Assembly: GCA_900759715.1 (NCBI GenBank)
Contig: CAAEXF010000091.1
Span: 1-64,000, forward strand
DNA from: Clostridium_AM sp900759715
GTDB lineage: Bacteria > Bacillota > Clostridia > Clostridiales > Clostridiaceae
DNA: 64,000 nt
Reading direction: 5' to 3'
The position numbers and the translations under genes are program-made. Of the stretch, positions 44,000 through 51,818 are shown piece after piece. The notes below the pieces were generated by a model that saw only the letters and a list, made by a program, of their open reading frames with translations, made no database searches and had not been told where the DNA came from. The number at the start of each line of letters is the position of its first letter. Position 1 is the stretch's first letter.

Positions 44000-45658
44000 A
44001 TGGAGAATATAACAAGTTCATCAAATTTTATAAGAAATATAGTAGTTGAAGATTTAGAAGCAGGAAAATATAAAGAAATAGTAACACGTTTTCCACCAGA
44101 GCCAAATGGCTATTTACATATTGGTCATGCGAAATCAATAGTATTGAATTTTGAGTTGGCAGATGAATTTAAAGGTAAAACAAATTTACGTTTTGATGAT
44201 ACAAATCCAACTAAAGAAGATACAGAGTATGTTGAATCTATTAAAGAAGACGTTAAGTGGTTAGGTTTTGAATGGGATGAATTATTTTTTGCTTCAAATT
44301 ACTTTGAAGAAATGTATAATAGAGCTGTTCTGCTAATAAAAAAAGGTTTTGCCTATGTAGATGATTTAAGTGCAGAGCAGATGAGAGAGTATAGAGGAAC
44401 TTTAACTCAGCCTGGAAAAGAAAGTCCATTTAGAAATAGAAGTATAGAAGAAAACTTAGATTTATTTGAAAGAATGAGAAAAGGCGAATTTAAGGATGGA
44501 GAAAAGATATTAAGAGCTAAAATAGATATGGCATCTCCAAATATAACTATGAGAGACCCTGCAATATATCGTATAGCTCATGCGTCACATCATAATACAG
44601 GTGATAAATGGTGCATATACCCAATGTATGACTTTGCTCATCCACTTGAAGATGCTATAGAAGGGATAACACATTCTATTTGTACATTAGAATTTGAAGA
44701 CCACCGTCCATTATATGATTGGGTTGTAAGAGAATGTGAAATGGAAAACACTCCTAAGCAAATTGAATTTGCAAGATTAAACTTAACTAATACAGTAATG
44801 AGTAAAAGAAAATTAAAGCAGTTAGTTGATGAAAAATTTGTAGATGCTTGGGATGACCCTCGTGTGCCTACAATTGCAGGTTTAAGAAGAAAAGGATTTA
44901 CACCTGAATCCATACGTAATTTCTGTAAAGCTATAGGTGTTGCTAAGGCTGCTAGTACAGTAGATGCTCAAATGTTAGAACATTTTCTAAGAGAAGACTT
45001 AGAAAAGAAAGCACGTAAAACTATGGCAGTATTGAGACCTCTTAAGGTTGTCATTACAAACTATCCAGAAGATCAAGTTGAAATGCTTGAGGTACCGTAC
45101 AGCGTAGATAACCCAGAGATTGGAAGCCGTATGATTCCATTTTCAAGAGAATTATATATTGATGAAGATGATTTTATGGAAGATCCTCCAAAGAAATATC
45201 ATAGATTATATCCAGGGAATGAAGTTAGATTTAAAGAAGCTTATTTCATTAAATGTAACGATGTTATAAAAGACGAAAATGGAAAAATTATAGAATTGCA
45301 TTGTACTTACGATCCTGAAACTAAGAGTGGAACTGGATTTACAGGAAGAAAGGTTAAGGGTACAATTCACTGGGTAAGTGCTAAACATGCAGTACCAGCA
45401 GAAATTAGATTATATGAACCTTTAATATTAGATGAAGAGAAGGAAGAAGGAGAAACTTTCTTAGATCAAGTTAATCCAAACTCATTAGAAATACTCCAAG
45501 GATTTGTAGAGCCAAGTATGAAAGATGCAAAAGCTCATGATAAATTCCAATTTATAAGAGTTGGATACTTCAATGTAGATTCTAAGTATACTACTGAAGA
45601 TAAATTAGTATTTAACAGAATAGTATCCTTAAAGAGTTCATTTAAAATAGAAAAATAA
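44000..45658 (+). CDS. glnS: Glutaminyl-tRNA synthetase
   Basis: A 552-residue class I synthetase. HIGH motif in RFPPEPNGYLHIGHAKSI, RFDDTNPTKEDTEYV, and KMSKS variant VMSKRKLKQL; the C-terminal half is the beta-barrel anticodon-binding domain of GlnRS (MIPFSRELYIDEDDF; LYPGNEVRFKEAYFIKC). Many Firmicutes make Gln-tRNA by the amidotransferase route instead, so a true GlnRS suggests transfer in the past. No T-box leader is present upstream. GAGAAGGGAGAAA precedes the ATG. Confidence 0.95.
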   Translation: MENITSSSNFIRNIVVEDLEAGKYKEIVTRFPPEPNGYLHIGHAKSIVLNFELADEFKGKTNLRFDDTNPTKEDTEYVESIKEDVKWLGFEWDELFFASNYFEEMYNRAVLLIKKGFAYVDDLSAEQMREYRGTLTQPGKESPFRNRSIEENLDLFERMRKGEFKDGEKILRAKIDMASPNITMRDPAIYRIAHASHHNTGDKWCIYPMYDFAHPLEDAIEGITHSICTLEFEDHRPLYDWVVRECEMENTPKQIEFARLNLTNTVMSKRKLKQLVDEKFVDAWDDPRVPTIAGLRRKGFTPESIRNFCKAIGVAKAASTVDAQMLEHFLREDLEKKARKTMAVLRPLKVVITNYPEDQVEMLEVPYSVDNPEIGSRMIPFSRELYIDEDDFMEDPPKKYHRLYPGNEVRFKEAYFIKCNDVIKDENGKIIELHCTYDPETKSGTGFTGRKVKGTIHWVSAKHAVPAEIRLYEPLILDEEKEEGETFLDQVNPNSLEILQGFVEPSMKDAKAHDKFQFIRVGYFNVDSKYTTEDKLVFNRIVSLKSSFKIEK

Positions 45659-45682
45659 AAAATATATATAAATAAACAACTC

Positions 45683-45776
45683 TGATACTTGACTTAGCTA
45701 AGGTATTCATAGGAGTACATCAGACAGTAGAGAAGAGGTACCCCTATGAATGCTGCTACAAGTCAAACACTCAAGT
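45683..45776 (-). other. Nested hairpin structure behind the hemerythrin gene
   Basis: Read on the minus strand three layers pair: ACAACT/AGTTGT, TTGACTT/AAGTCAA and ATTCATAGGGGTAC/GTACTCCTATGAAT (the last with one G-U pair, which is a mismatch on the plus strand). TTTATTTAT follows on the minus strand. It may act as the terminator of the hemerythrin gene, but is far larger than needed. Confidence 0.5.
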
Positions 45777-45788
45777 TGTATATCTATG

Positions 45789-46538
45789 CTATTTTCCAGG
45801 AGTGAAGCTGCAGTATCCGATTTTATCACATTCTTCTTTCATCTGGCTCCATAATGTTGAGTCTGTAAGTGTTTCCATGGAAGAAGGATAAAGAATATGA
45901 TTTTCTTTATAAATGTGATCTCTAAGGTTAAAAATTAAATACTTAGCTGCTTCATCTAGTTCTTTTTTGAAATGGTTAAAATCTATTTTTGATACATCAA
46001 AAGCAAGTTCTCTTATTTCATGCTTTTTAGCTCTCAACATATCATGTTCCATTCTCATAATTCTCGTAGGACCAGTAACACCTCTTGATTCTAATTCAGG
46101 GAATAACACATTTTCTTCTCTTTTGTGATGATTTTCAGCGTCAATTATGGCATCAGCTGTCTTTAAAAGCATATTGAATTCCACTGCATTTTTATCATAG
46201 CTATTCATCTTTTGTATTTTACTGTTAATTTCCTCTAATAAAGTTAATAGCTTTAATATTTCATCATGTTCTTGAATTAAAGTAGTAAGCATATGATCAG
46301 GAGATAGTTTTAATTTAAGCTTATCTAATTCGCTTTTTAAAACCTCCATATGAATGTCACATAAATGCCTTAAATCCTCAGGCTTAGTTCCTTCTTCAAT
46401 TAATTTTTGTTCTGCTAAAGATAACTCCAATGGATCTACTTTTGAAACCATTTCTAAAGCCTCTGCTCTTAGTGATTCTGTAATCTCTTCAGAATTTAAT
46501 CTTCTTAATAACTCTACTAATTTATCAGTTTTATTCAT
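45789..46538 (-). CDS. DUF438 / hemerythrin-domain protein
   Basis: A 249-residue protein. Residues 1-75 (LVELLRRLNSEEITESLR ... LSLAEQKLIEEGTKPEDLR) form a DUF438 domain; the rest is a hemerythrin four-helix domain with iron ligands in IQEHDEILK, HHKREENVLFPELE, MEHDMLRAKKHE and HIYKENHILYP. Such proteins sense or handle oxygen or nitric oxide. The start is set at 46538 behind TTAGGAGGGTTTATT; the frame extends ten codons further without a ribosome site. A nested hairpin lies behind it. Confidence 0.88.
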   Translation of the reverse strand: MNKTDKLVELLRRLNSEEITESLRAEALEMVSKVDPLELSLAEQKLIEEGTKPEDLRHLCDIHMEVLKSELDKLKLKLSPDHMLTTLIQEHDEILKLLTLLEEINSKIQKMNSYDKNAVEFNMLLKTADAIIDAENHHKREENVLFPELESRGVTGPTRIMRMEHDMLRAKKHEIRELAFDVSKIDFNHFKKELDEAAKYLIFNLRDHIYKENHILYPSSMETLTDSTLWSQMKEECDKIGYCSFTPGK

Positions 46539-46684
46539 AATAAACCCTCCTAAAATACTTCCGTACAATTTTTGCTTTTCTTTGATTCTATTATAAAATC
46601 AGAAGGTTTTAATTACTGTGATTACAATCAAAATTTTTCTTAATTAAGACATAAGTGTATATTTAAAATAATATTTTACAATGT

Positions 46685-47107
46685 ATCGAGCATATATTAG
46701 GAGAAATAATTAAATTATTAGGGGTTAAGCCTGTTTACATAAACTCATTGTCCTTGTGGTCAATTTTGGACAGGAGCATAGGTTAATTATACAGTCCATA
46801 TATTAGATATGATATTAGAAGATATAAACAGGATTCTTGGCTTCAGGTGGAGTTTTAAGCTCCATCTGAAGCTTAGAAGCCGTTATCCAGGGTCGTAGCG
46901 CCACTTATCCCCAACTTTAAGAAGTTGGGGTGTTAGTGGCGATAGACATCGGATAAAATCAGAAAACAAGCCATTATAAACTATGAAAAACATATATGTT
47001 TAATAAAGGATAGATATATAAGAAAGATATTGGAAATAATTATAGAGAATAAAAAATTACATATAAAATTATTTAAAGAAATGTATACAAAGTACAGCAA
47101 AGATTGA
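46685..47107 (+). pseudogene. Decayed ferritin-like gene interrupted by structured repeat B
   Basis: Fragments of one ferritin-like protein lie in order: EHILGEIIKLLGVKPVYINS (46688-), then in a shifted frame FWTGA-stop-VNYTVHILDMILEDINR (to 46832), then after 128 bp of repeat KQAIINYEKHICLIKDRYIR and the end LFKEMYTKYSKD (stop 47105-47107). The order and spacing match the helical bundle of clostridial ferritin-like/Mn-catalase-like proteins with YWTG and LEDI blocks. A frameshift, a TAG and the insertion have killed it; the 5' part is missing. A terminator follows at 47146. Confidence 0.7.
46833..46960 (+). repeat. Structured repeat family 1, copy B (inside a gene)
   Basis: Stem 1: GCTTCAGGTGGAG (46840-46852) with CTCCATCTGAAGC (46860-46872). 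Stem 2: CGCCACT (46899-46905) with AGTGGCG (46935-46941), enclosing CCCCAACTT/AAGTTGGGG. The outer bases TTATCC (46883-46888) and GGATAA (46951-46956) also pair. The element splits the ferritin-like pseudogene; a CAG triplet lies at both borders (46829-46831 and 46960-46962). Confidence 0.8.
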
Positions 47108-47145
47108 AAGTAAGATAAAAGAAAGCCTAGTAATATCAATAACAT

Positions 47146-47184
47146 AAAGCTGCATATTTAAATAAATTTCATGCAGCTTTTATC
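47146..47184 (+). terminator. Terminator of the ferritin-like pseudogene
   Basis: AAAGCTGCAT (47146-47155) pairs with ATGCAGCTTT (47171-47180), followed by TATC. Confidence 0.6.
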
Positions 47185-47304
47185 ATTATTAGATTACTGA
47201 CTTTTCTCTTTTAATAGAAAGGGTATTTATAATGATTTTATAGTTGTTTCTGAAATTGAATAACATATTAGGACCGATCTTTGAATTTGATACAAAAGCT
47301 TTGT

Positions 47305-47523
47305 TTACTGCTTAACAAAAACAACATTAATAGCTTTGATTAGGGCCTCAACTGTATCTCCTTCTTTAAATCCTGCATCCTCTAAACTCTCTTTAGTCAT
47401 CACGGACGTAACTAATGGAGAATTATTTCACCCATCTACAGTCATCTTGATTTGAGCCATTACATTGTCAGCTTTAATTTCTTCAACTTTACCAATTAAC
47501 TTATTTCTTACACCAGCTTCCAT
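47305..47523 (-). pseudogene. Molybdopterin-binding (Mop/TOBE) gene with in-frame TGA
   Basis: Read from ATG 47523 with a TAGGAGGTAAAG ribosome site: a 72-codon molbindin (RNKLIGKVEEIKADNVMAQI ... SVMTKESLEDAGFKEGDTVE) interrupted by TGA at codon 32 (47428-47430), right after TVDG. Mop proteins bind molybdate or tungstate. All other features of the gene are intact, so the stop is recent, or it is read through. Selenocysteine cannot be excluded but is unlikely for this family. Confidence 0.65.
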
Positions 47524-47668
47524 AGCTTTACCTCCTAGCAGTATTAATTCCATATTAGTATTTTCTATGCATAGATAAACATACATAATTATTTATAATA
47601 AGCATAATCATATTTTGTTATTATAATTAAGGATAAAGCTTTCATTGAATAGGATAAGCAGTCATATA

Positions 47669-47702
47669 TTCCAAGGTGTAAGTCAATTTTCGGTCTTGTA
47701 TC
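47669..47702 (+). repeat. Palindromic repeat family 2, right-arm fragment
   Basis: GGTGTAAGTCAATTTTCGG followed by TCTTGTA matches the right arm and flank of the full copy (60371-60396) with a few C-to-T differences. The left arm is missing. Confidence 0.55.
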
Positions 47703-47708
47703 TCTAAA

Positions 47709-48584
47709 TTAGCTGCCTATAAAAGCTCCTCCATTTACGTGTATAGTTTGCCCTGTAACATATGATGATTCAGGAGATGCCAGATATACATAAGCGGCTG
47801 CCAGTTCTACCGGCTCTGCAGGTCTTCCGATTGGAGTGTCAGCCCCAAACTTGCCTACCTGTTCTTTGCTAAATGATGATGGAATAAGAGGAGTCCATAC
47901 AGGGCCAGGAGCAACTGCATTTACTCTTATATTTCTACTTATTAATGAAAGCGCTAAAGAGCGGGTAAGTGTAACTACAGCACCTTTTGTTGCTGAATAA
48001 TCCAATAGGAGTTCATCGCCAGCATAGGCTGTTATTGAAGCAGTATTTATAATACAGCATCCTGGATTGAAATGGGGCATAACTGCACGTATCATATAAA
48101 ACATACTAAAAACATTAGTTTTAAATGTTTTTTCTAACTGTTCATTTGTAATATCTTCAATACTGTTTTGTGGATATTGAGCAGCGGCATTATTAACTAA
48201 AATATCAATCTTTTTGAACTGTTCCATAATTTTTTGAACTGCAGATTTGCAGAAATTATCATCAGTAATATCTCCAGGCAGTAGTAAACATCTACGACCT
48301 TTACTTTCTATTAATTTCTTTGTAGCTTCTGCATCCTCATGTTCATCGTAATAGATAATGGCTATATCTGCACCTTCTTTTGCATAGGCGATAGACACAG
48401 CTTTTCCTATACCGCTGTCACCACCAGTAATTACAGCAACTTTTCCCGATAACCTATCGGAGCCTTTATAATTGGGATCCTCAAAAATAGGGTTAGGATT
48501 CATCAGAGATTCTATTCCAGGTTGCTTATCCTGTTTCTGTTCAGGAACTGATTTAGGTAAGTTTATATAGAATTGATCGTCCAT
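47709..48584 (-). CDS. SDR-family oxidoreductase (YhdF-type)
   Basis: A 291-residue short-chain dehydrogenase with the extended N-terminus of this subgroup (LPKSVPEQKQDKQPGIES). Cofactor motif TGGDSGIGKA, NNAAAQYP, catalytic SITAYAGDELLLDYSATKGA (Ser, Tyr, Lys) and the ending GQTIHVNGGAFIGS are all present. These enzymes reduce or oxidise small carbonyl compounds with NAD(P) and are often linked to general stress; substrate unknown. AAGGAGGACTTTATTC precedes the ATG. Confidence 0.9.
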   Translation of the reverse strand: MDDQFYINLPKSVPEQKQDKQPGIESLMNPNPIFEDPNYKGSDRLSGKVAVITGGDSGIGKAVSIAYAKEGADIAIIYYDEHEDAEATKKLIESKGRRCLLLPGDITDDNFCKSAVQKIMEQFKKIDILVNNAAAQYPQNSIEDITNEQLEKTFKTNVFSMFYMIRAVMPHFNPGCCIINTASITAYAGDELLLDYSATKGAVVTLTRSLALSLISRNIRVNAVAPGPVWTPLIPSSFSKEQVGKFGADTPIGRPAEPVELAAAYVYLASPESSYVTGQTIHVNGGAFIGS

Positions 48585-48620
48585 ATTGAATAAAGTCCTC
48601 CTTGTAACTTAATATAAATA

Positions 48621-48646
48621 AACAACTTCGAGTTATCGAAGTTGTT
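48621..48646 (-). terminator. Terminator of the XRE-cupin gene
   Basis: AACAACTTCGA and TCGAAGTTGTT form a perfect 11-bp stem around four bases. On the minus strand TTTATTTATATT follows. Confidence 0.75.
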
Positions 48647-48696
48647 TGATTACATTTAGTATTAGTATTTACGGACTTTATCATTCATAAATGAAA

Positions 48697-49263
48697 CTAA
48701 AAAATTGGAGGTGTTACAATAGATAATAATTTTGCAGTTTCTTTTAGAGGATTTTTCCATACATGAGGAATCATAGATGGATAATGCATGGAGTCACCAG
48801 CTTTTACAAAGTATTCTGTTCCATCTACTTCTACAATAACAGCTCCTTCTAATACATAAATAAATTCTTCACCAGGGTGATTGAACTTATGACCGTGAGC
48901 CTTTTCTGGTGGAATAGAAACAATCATCGGTTCCATAGCTCTATCAGAGAACTTACCACTTAATAGGATAAATTCTGAATTTGAGCCTTCCATCTTTAAC
49001 ACGTGTTGCTCTTCGGACTTTACATGGAAGTTATTGTTTTGGCAATCTTCAAAAAAATTATTTATAGAAACACCTAAAGCATCTGCTATTTTTTTTAGAG
49101 ATGTAATAGCTAATGATGATGTCCCATTTTCTACTTGAGAAAGAAAGCTAACTGATAGGCCAGTTTTCTCACCAAGTTCTTTTAATGTTAAATTATTTTT
49201 TCTACGTAAATTACGAATTTTTTCAGAAATTTCATTCATCATTTTATCTTCTATAATCATCAC
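48697..49263 (-). CDS. XRE-cupin transcriptional regulator
   Basis: A 188-residue regulator: helix-turn-helix (about 12-66, LGEKTGLSVSFLSQVENGTSS) joined to a cupin_2 domain (about 110-180, GHKFNHPGEEFIYVLEGAVIVEV and HYPSMIPHVWKN). This type controls polyamine, amino acid or peptide use after binding a small ligand in the cupin. It stands divergent from the M24 peptidase gene with a long regulatory gap between, so it may control that gene. The ATG at 49263 has only a weak GGTTGTG site; an inner start cannot be excluded. Confidence 0.85.
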   Translation of the reverse strand: MMIIEDKMMNEISEKIRNLRRKNNLTLKELGEKTGLSVSFLSQVENGTSSLAITSLKKIADALGVSINNFFEDCQNNNFHVKSEEQHVLKMEGSNSEFILLSGKFSDRAMEPMIVSIPPEKAHGHKFNHPGEEFIYVLEGAVIVEVDGTEYFVKAGDSMHYPSMIPHVWKNPLKETAKLLSIVTPPIF

Positions 49264-49557
49264 AACCTTATCTAAATATAGAAATTTCTAGTGTTACTTT
49301 TAAAATAATATCATAGGAAGTAAATAAATTCAATATTTTATATGTATTTAAAAAATAATTATTAATATTAAGTTTGTTAAGAATAGAAAAAACTAAGTTT
49401 TAATATAGAATTTTGGTATATTTAAAAAAATTTAAGTAACACTGTAAAAATAACTATGCATTTTAAGATTATTGTGATAATATTAATTTATAGTTAAAAA
49501 TATCCCTTTGCATTATGAAATATATGTCAAAATTTTAAAATTCTTTTGTTTTTAAAC

Positions 49558-49593
49558 ATGTCATAAGATTTTATTATGTCATAAAATTTTATA
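49558..49593. repeat. Tandem 18-bp repeat, possible operator
   Basis: ATGTCATAAGATTTTATT (49558-49575) is followed directly by ATGTCATAAAATTTTATA (49576-49593). A looser copy begins at 49524. Evenly spaced direct repeats in a divergent promoter region are typical of regulator binding. Confidence 0.6.
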
Positions 49594-49594
49594 T

Positions 49595-49608
49595 TGTAAA
49601 CGTTTATT
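49595..49608 (+). promoter_or_regulatory. CcpA (cre)-like site
   Basis: TGTAAACGTTTATT matches the cre consensus TGWAANCGNTNWCA at 12 of 14 positions. It lies about 180 bp upstream of the M24 peptidase gene. Confidence 0.4.
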
Positions 49609-49788
49609 ATGTAACTGAATAAGTTTTAAATTGAAAAAGTTCTCATGCAATTTAATCAATATCTTGTTCTAAATTGAGAAAGACTATAATTAATGAGTTT
49701 AAATTATAAATTAGACAAAACAAAACTTCATAATTACAAAATTAATATGAGGTTTTTAAATATTATCCAATACTAAGGAGGATGTATT

Positions 49789-50865
49789 ATGAATCAACAA
49801 AGATTAGACAAAGTATTAAGAGAGATGGAAGCTAAAGGATTACCACAAATGTTAGTTTCAGATCCTGCAGCTATATTTTATTTAACAGGAAAATGGATTC
49901 ACCCTGGTGAAAGAATGTTAGCTTTATACATAAACTTAAAGGGAAACAATAAATTGTTCATTAACGAACTATTCCCTGTACAAGAAGATTTAGGTGTTGA
50001 AAAAGTATGGTTCAATGATACTCAAGATGCTGTAGAAATAGTTTCAAAATATGTTGATAAAGAAAGCCCAATGGGAGTTGATAAGAACTGGCCAGCTCGT
50101 TTCTTATTAAGACTTATGGAATTAAAAGGCGGAAGCAATTTTGTAAATGGTTCAGCTATTTTAGATAGAGTAAGAATGTGTAAAGATGATCAAGAAAAAG
50201 ACTTTATGAGAGAAGCTTCAAGACTAAATGATTTAGCAGTGGAAAAAATGATTAAAATTGTTCCAGAAGAGCACACTGAAAAGAAAATGGGACAAATATT
50301 AGCAGGAATTTATGAAGAATTAGGTGCAGATGGATTCTCATTTGATCCGATTATAGCTTACGGAGCAAATGCTGCTGACCCACACCATGGACCAGACAAT
50401 TCAGAAGTTAAAGAAGGGGACAGTGTAATAATAGACATCGGATGTGCAAAAGATTCTTACAGCGCAGATATGACTAGAACTGTATTCTATAAGCATGCAT
50501 CAGATAAAGCTAGAGAGGTATATAACATAGTTTTAGAAGCTAACTTAAAAGCTATAGCAGCAGTTAAGCCAGGTGCAAGATTCTGTGATATCGATGCTGC
50601 AGCAAGAGATCACATTGAAGCTGCTGGATACGGAAAATACTTCACTCACAGAACTGGACACTCAATCGGTATAGAAGTACATGATTTCGGCGATGTTTCT
50701 TCAGTAAATACTGACAAACTTGAACCAGGAATGATATTCTCAATTGAGCCAGGTATATATTTACCAGGAGAAGTTGGAGTTAGAATAGAAGACTTAGTAT
50801 TAGTTACTGAAGATGGTTGTGAAGTACTTAACAACTACAGCAAAGAATTAACTATAATAGGATAA
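49789..50865 (+). CDS. M24 family Xaa-Pro peptidase
   Basis: A 358-residue aminopeptidase P/prolidase-type enzyme. The N-terminal domain (about 1-125) precedes the pita-bread domain with metal ligands in IIDIGCAKD, SADMTRTVF, HRTGHSIGIEVHD, SIEPGIY and VRIEDLV. It cleaves peptides with proline in second place in the cytosol. CTAAGGAGGATG precedes the start. Codon use is strongly adapted, which suggests high expression. A strong terminator follows. Confidence 0.92.
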   Translation: MNQQRLDKVLREMEAKGLPQMLVSDPAAIFYLTGKWIHPGERMLALYINLKGNNKLFINELFPVQEDLGVEKVWFNDTQDAVEIVSKYVDKESPMGVDKNWPARFLLRLMELKGGSNFVNGSAILDRVRMCKDDQEKDFMREASRLNDLAVEKMIKIVPEEHTEKKMGQILAGIYEELGADGFSFDPIIAYGANAADPHHGPDNSEVKEGDSVIIDIGCAKDSYSADMTRTVFYKHASDKAREVYNIVLEANLKAIAAVKPGARFCDIDAAARDHIEAAGYGKYFTHRTGHSIGIEVHDFGDVSSVNTDKLEPGMIFSIEPGIYLPGEVGVRIEDLVLVTEDGCEVLNNYSKELTIIG

Positions 50866-50866
50866 T

Positions 50867-50913
50867 AAAAAAGGCTTATTAACAGCATTTATGTTGTGAT
50901 AAGCCTTTTTTTA
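50867..50913 (+). terminator. Terminator after the M24 peptidase gene
   Basis: AAAAAAGGCTTAT (50867-50879) pairs with ATAAGCCTTTTTT (50899-50911). Confidence 0.8.
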
Positions 50914-51137
50914 TTTTACAATAAGTTAACAAGTTTGCCATTAAAGTGTCACAGCACAAAGGTAGTATTTTAAGTATATGGGTTTAACAGTGCTCCACAA
51001 CGATGAAAGAATAAAAGGGAAGATAAAGGTTAGAATTTATGGTATAATTCTGTTTAATAAGGCATATGAAAGAAAACAATAATATACTGACTGATTATTT
51101 TTAAAGATGCCTAAATATAGATTAGGAGATTATAAAT

Positions 51138-51818
51138 ATGGCTAAAACTATATTAATAGTAGATGACGAAGAAAGAATGAGAGTTCTTATAGAAGCATAT
51201 TTAAAAAAAGAAGGCTTTAATGTGCTCCATGCGGAAAATGGTGAAGAGGCCTTAACAGTATTTAAATCAAACACTGTTGATCTTGTTGTACTTGATATAA
51301 TGATGCCTATTATGGACGGATGGACAACATGTAGAGAGCTTAGAAGAATTTCCAATGTTCCTATAATAATGCTGACAGCTAAAAGTGAAGATGAAGACCA
51401 ATTATTAGGTTTTAGCTTGGGAACAGATAGTTATGTAACAAAACCCTTTAGCCCTAAAATTTTAGCTGCTAGAATAGTAGCTTTATTAAAAAGGGCTTAT
51501 CCAGAAAATAATAAAGAAGTCAACAGTAATATTTATGATGGATTATATATTAATGAGCAGTATCGTGAAGTAAAAATAGATGATGCAGATGTGTATTTAT
51601 CGCCTAAAGAGTATGAGCTTCTCTGTTATCTTGTAAAAAATAAGGATTTAGTGTTAAGCAGAGAAAAAATCTTAGACTCTGTTTGGGGATTAGATTATTA
51701 TGGAGATTTAAGAACAGTCGATACTCATATAAAAAGATTAAGAGAAAAACTTGCAGAAAAGGCTTATCTTGTTACCACTGTTAGAGGTGTTGGTTATAAA
51801 TTTGAGGTGAAGAAATGA
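51138..51818 (+). CDS. OmpR/PhoB-type response regulator
   Basis: A 226-residue regulator: receiver with ILIVDDEERMRVL, LVVLDIMMPIMDGW (phospho-Asp about 53) and SYVTKPF, then a winged helix (LSPKEYELLCYLVKNKDL; TVDTHIKRLREKL; TTVRGVGYKFE). TTAGGAGATTATAA precedes the ATG. It overlaps by four bases with the split kinase gene that follows, so both belong to one operon. Confidence 0.92.
   Translation: MAKTILIVDDEERMRVLIEAYLKKEGFNVLHAENGEEALTVFKSNTVDLVVLDIMMPIMDGWTTCRELRRISNVPIIMLTAKSEDEDQLLGFSLGTDSYVTKPFSPKILAARIVALLKRAYPENNKEVNSNIYDGLYINEQYREVKIDDADVYLSPKEYELLCYLVKNKDLVLSREKILDSVWGLDYYGDLRTVDTHIKRLREKLAEKAYLVTTVRGVGYKFEVKK

Larger units (their letters stand above)
49264..49788. other. Long AT-rich divergent regulatory gap
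   Basis: No gene is seen in 525 bp. It holds three related ATGTCA-containing stretches (49524, 49558 and 49576; the last two are tandem 18-bp repeats) and a cre-like site (49595-49608). This looks like an operator-rich region for the divergent XRE-cupin and M24 genes. Confidence 0.5.

Noticed and set aside
46833..46960. Repeat B as a self-splicing intron
   Set aside because: At about 128 bp it is too short for a group I or II intron and I cannot place the conserved core elements. The host gene has other lesions, so splicing would not restore it.
47428..47430. Selenocysteine codon in the Mop gene as a firm call
   Set aside because: The hairpin behind the TGA is weak and the family is not known to contain selenocysteine, so it is kept as a pseudogene.
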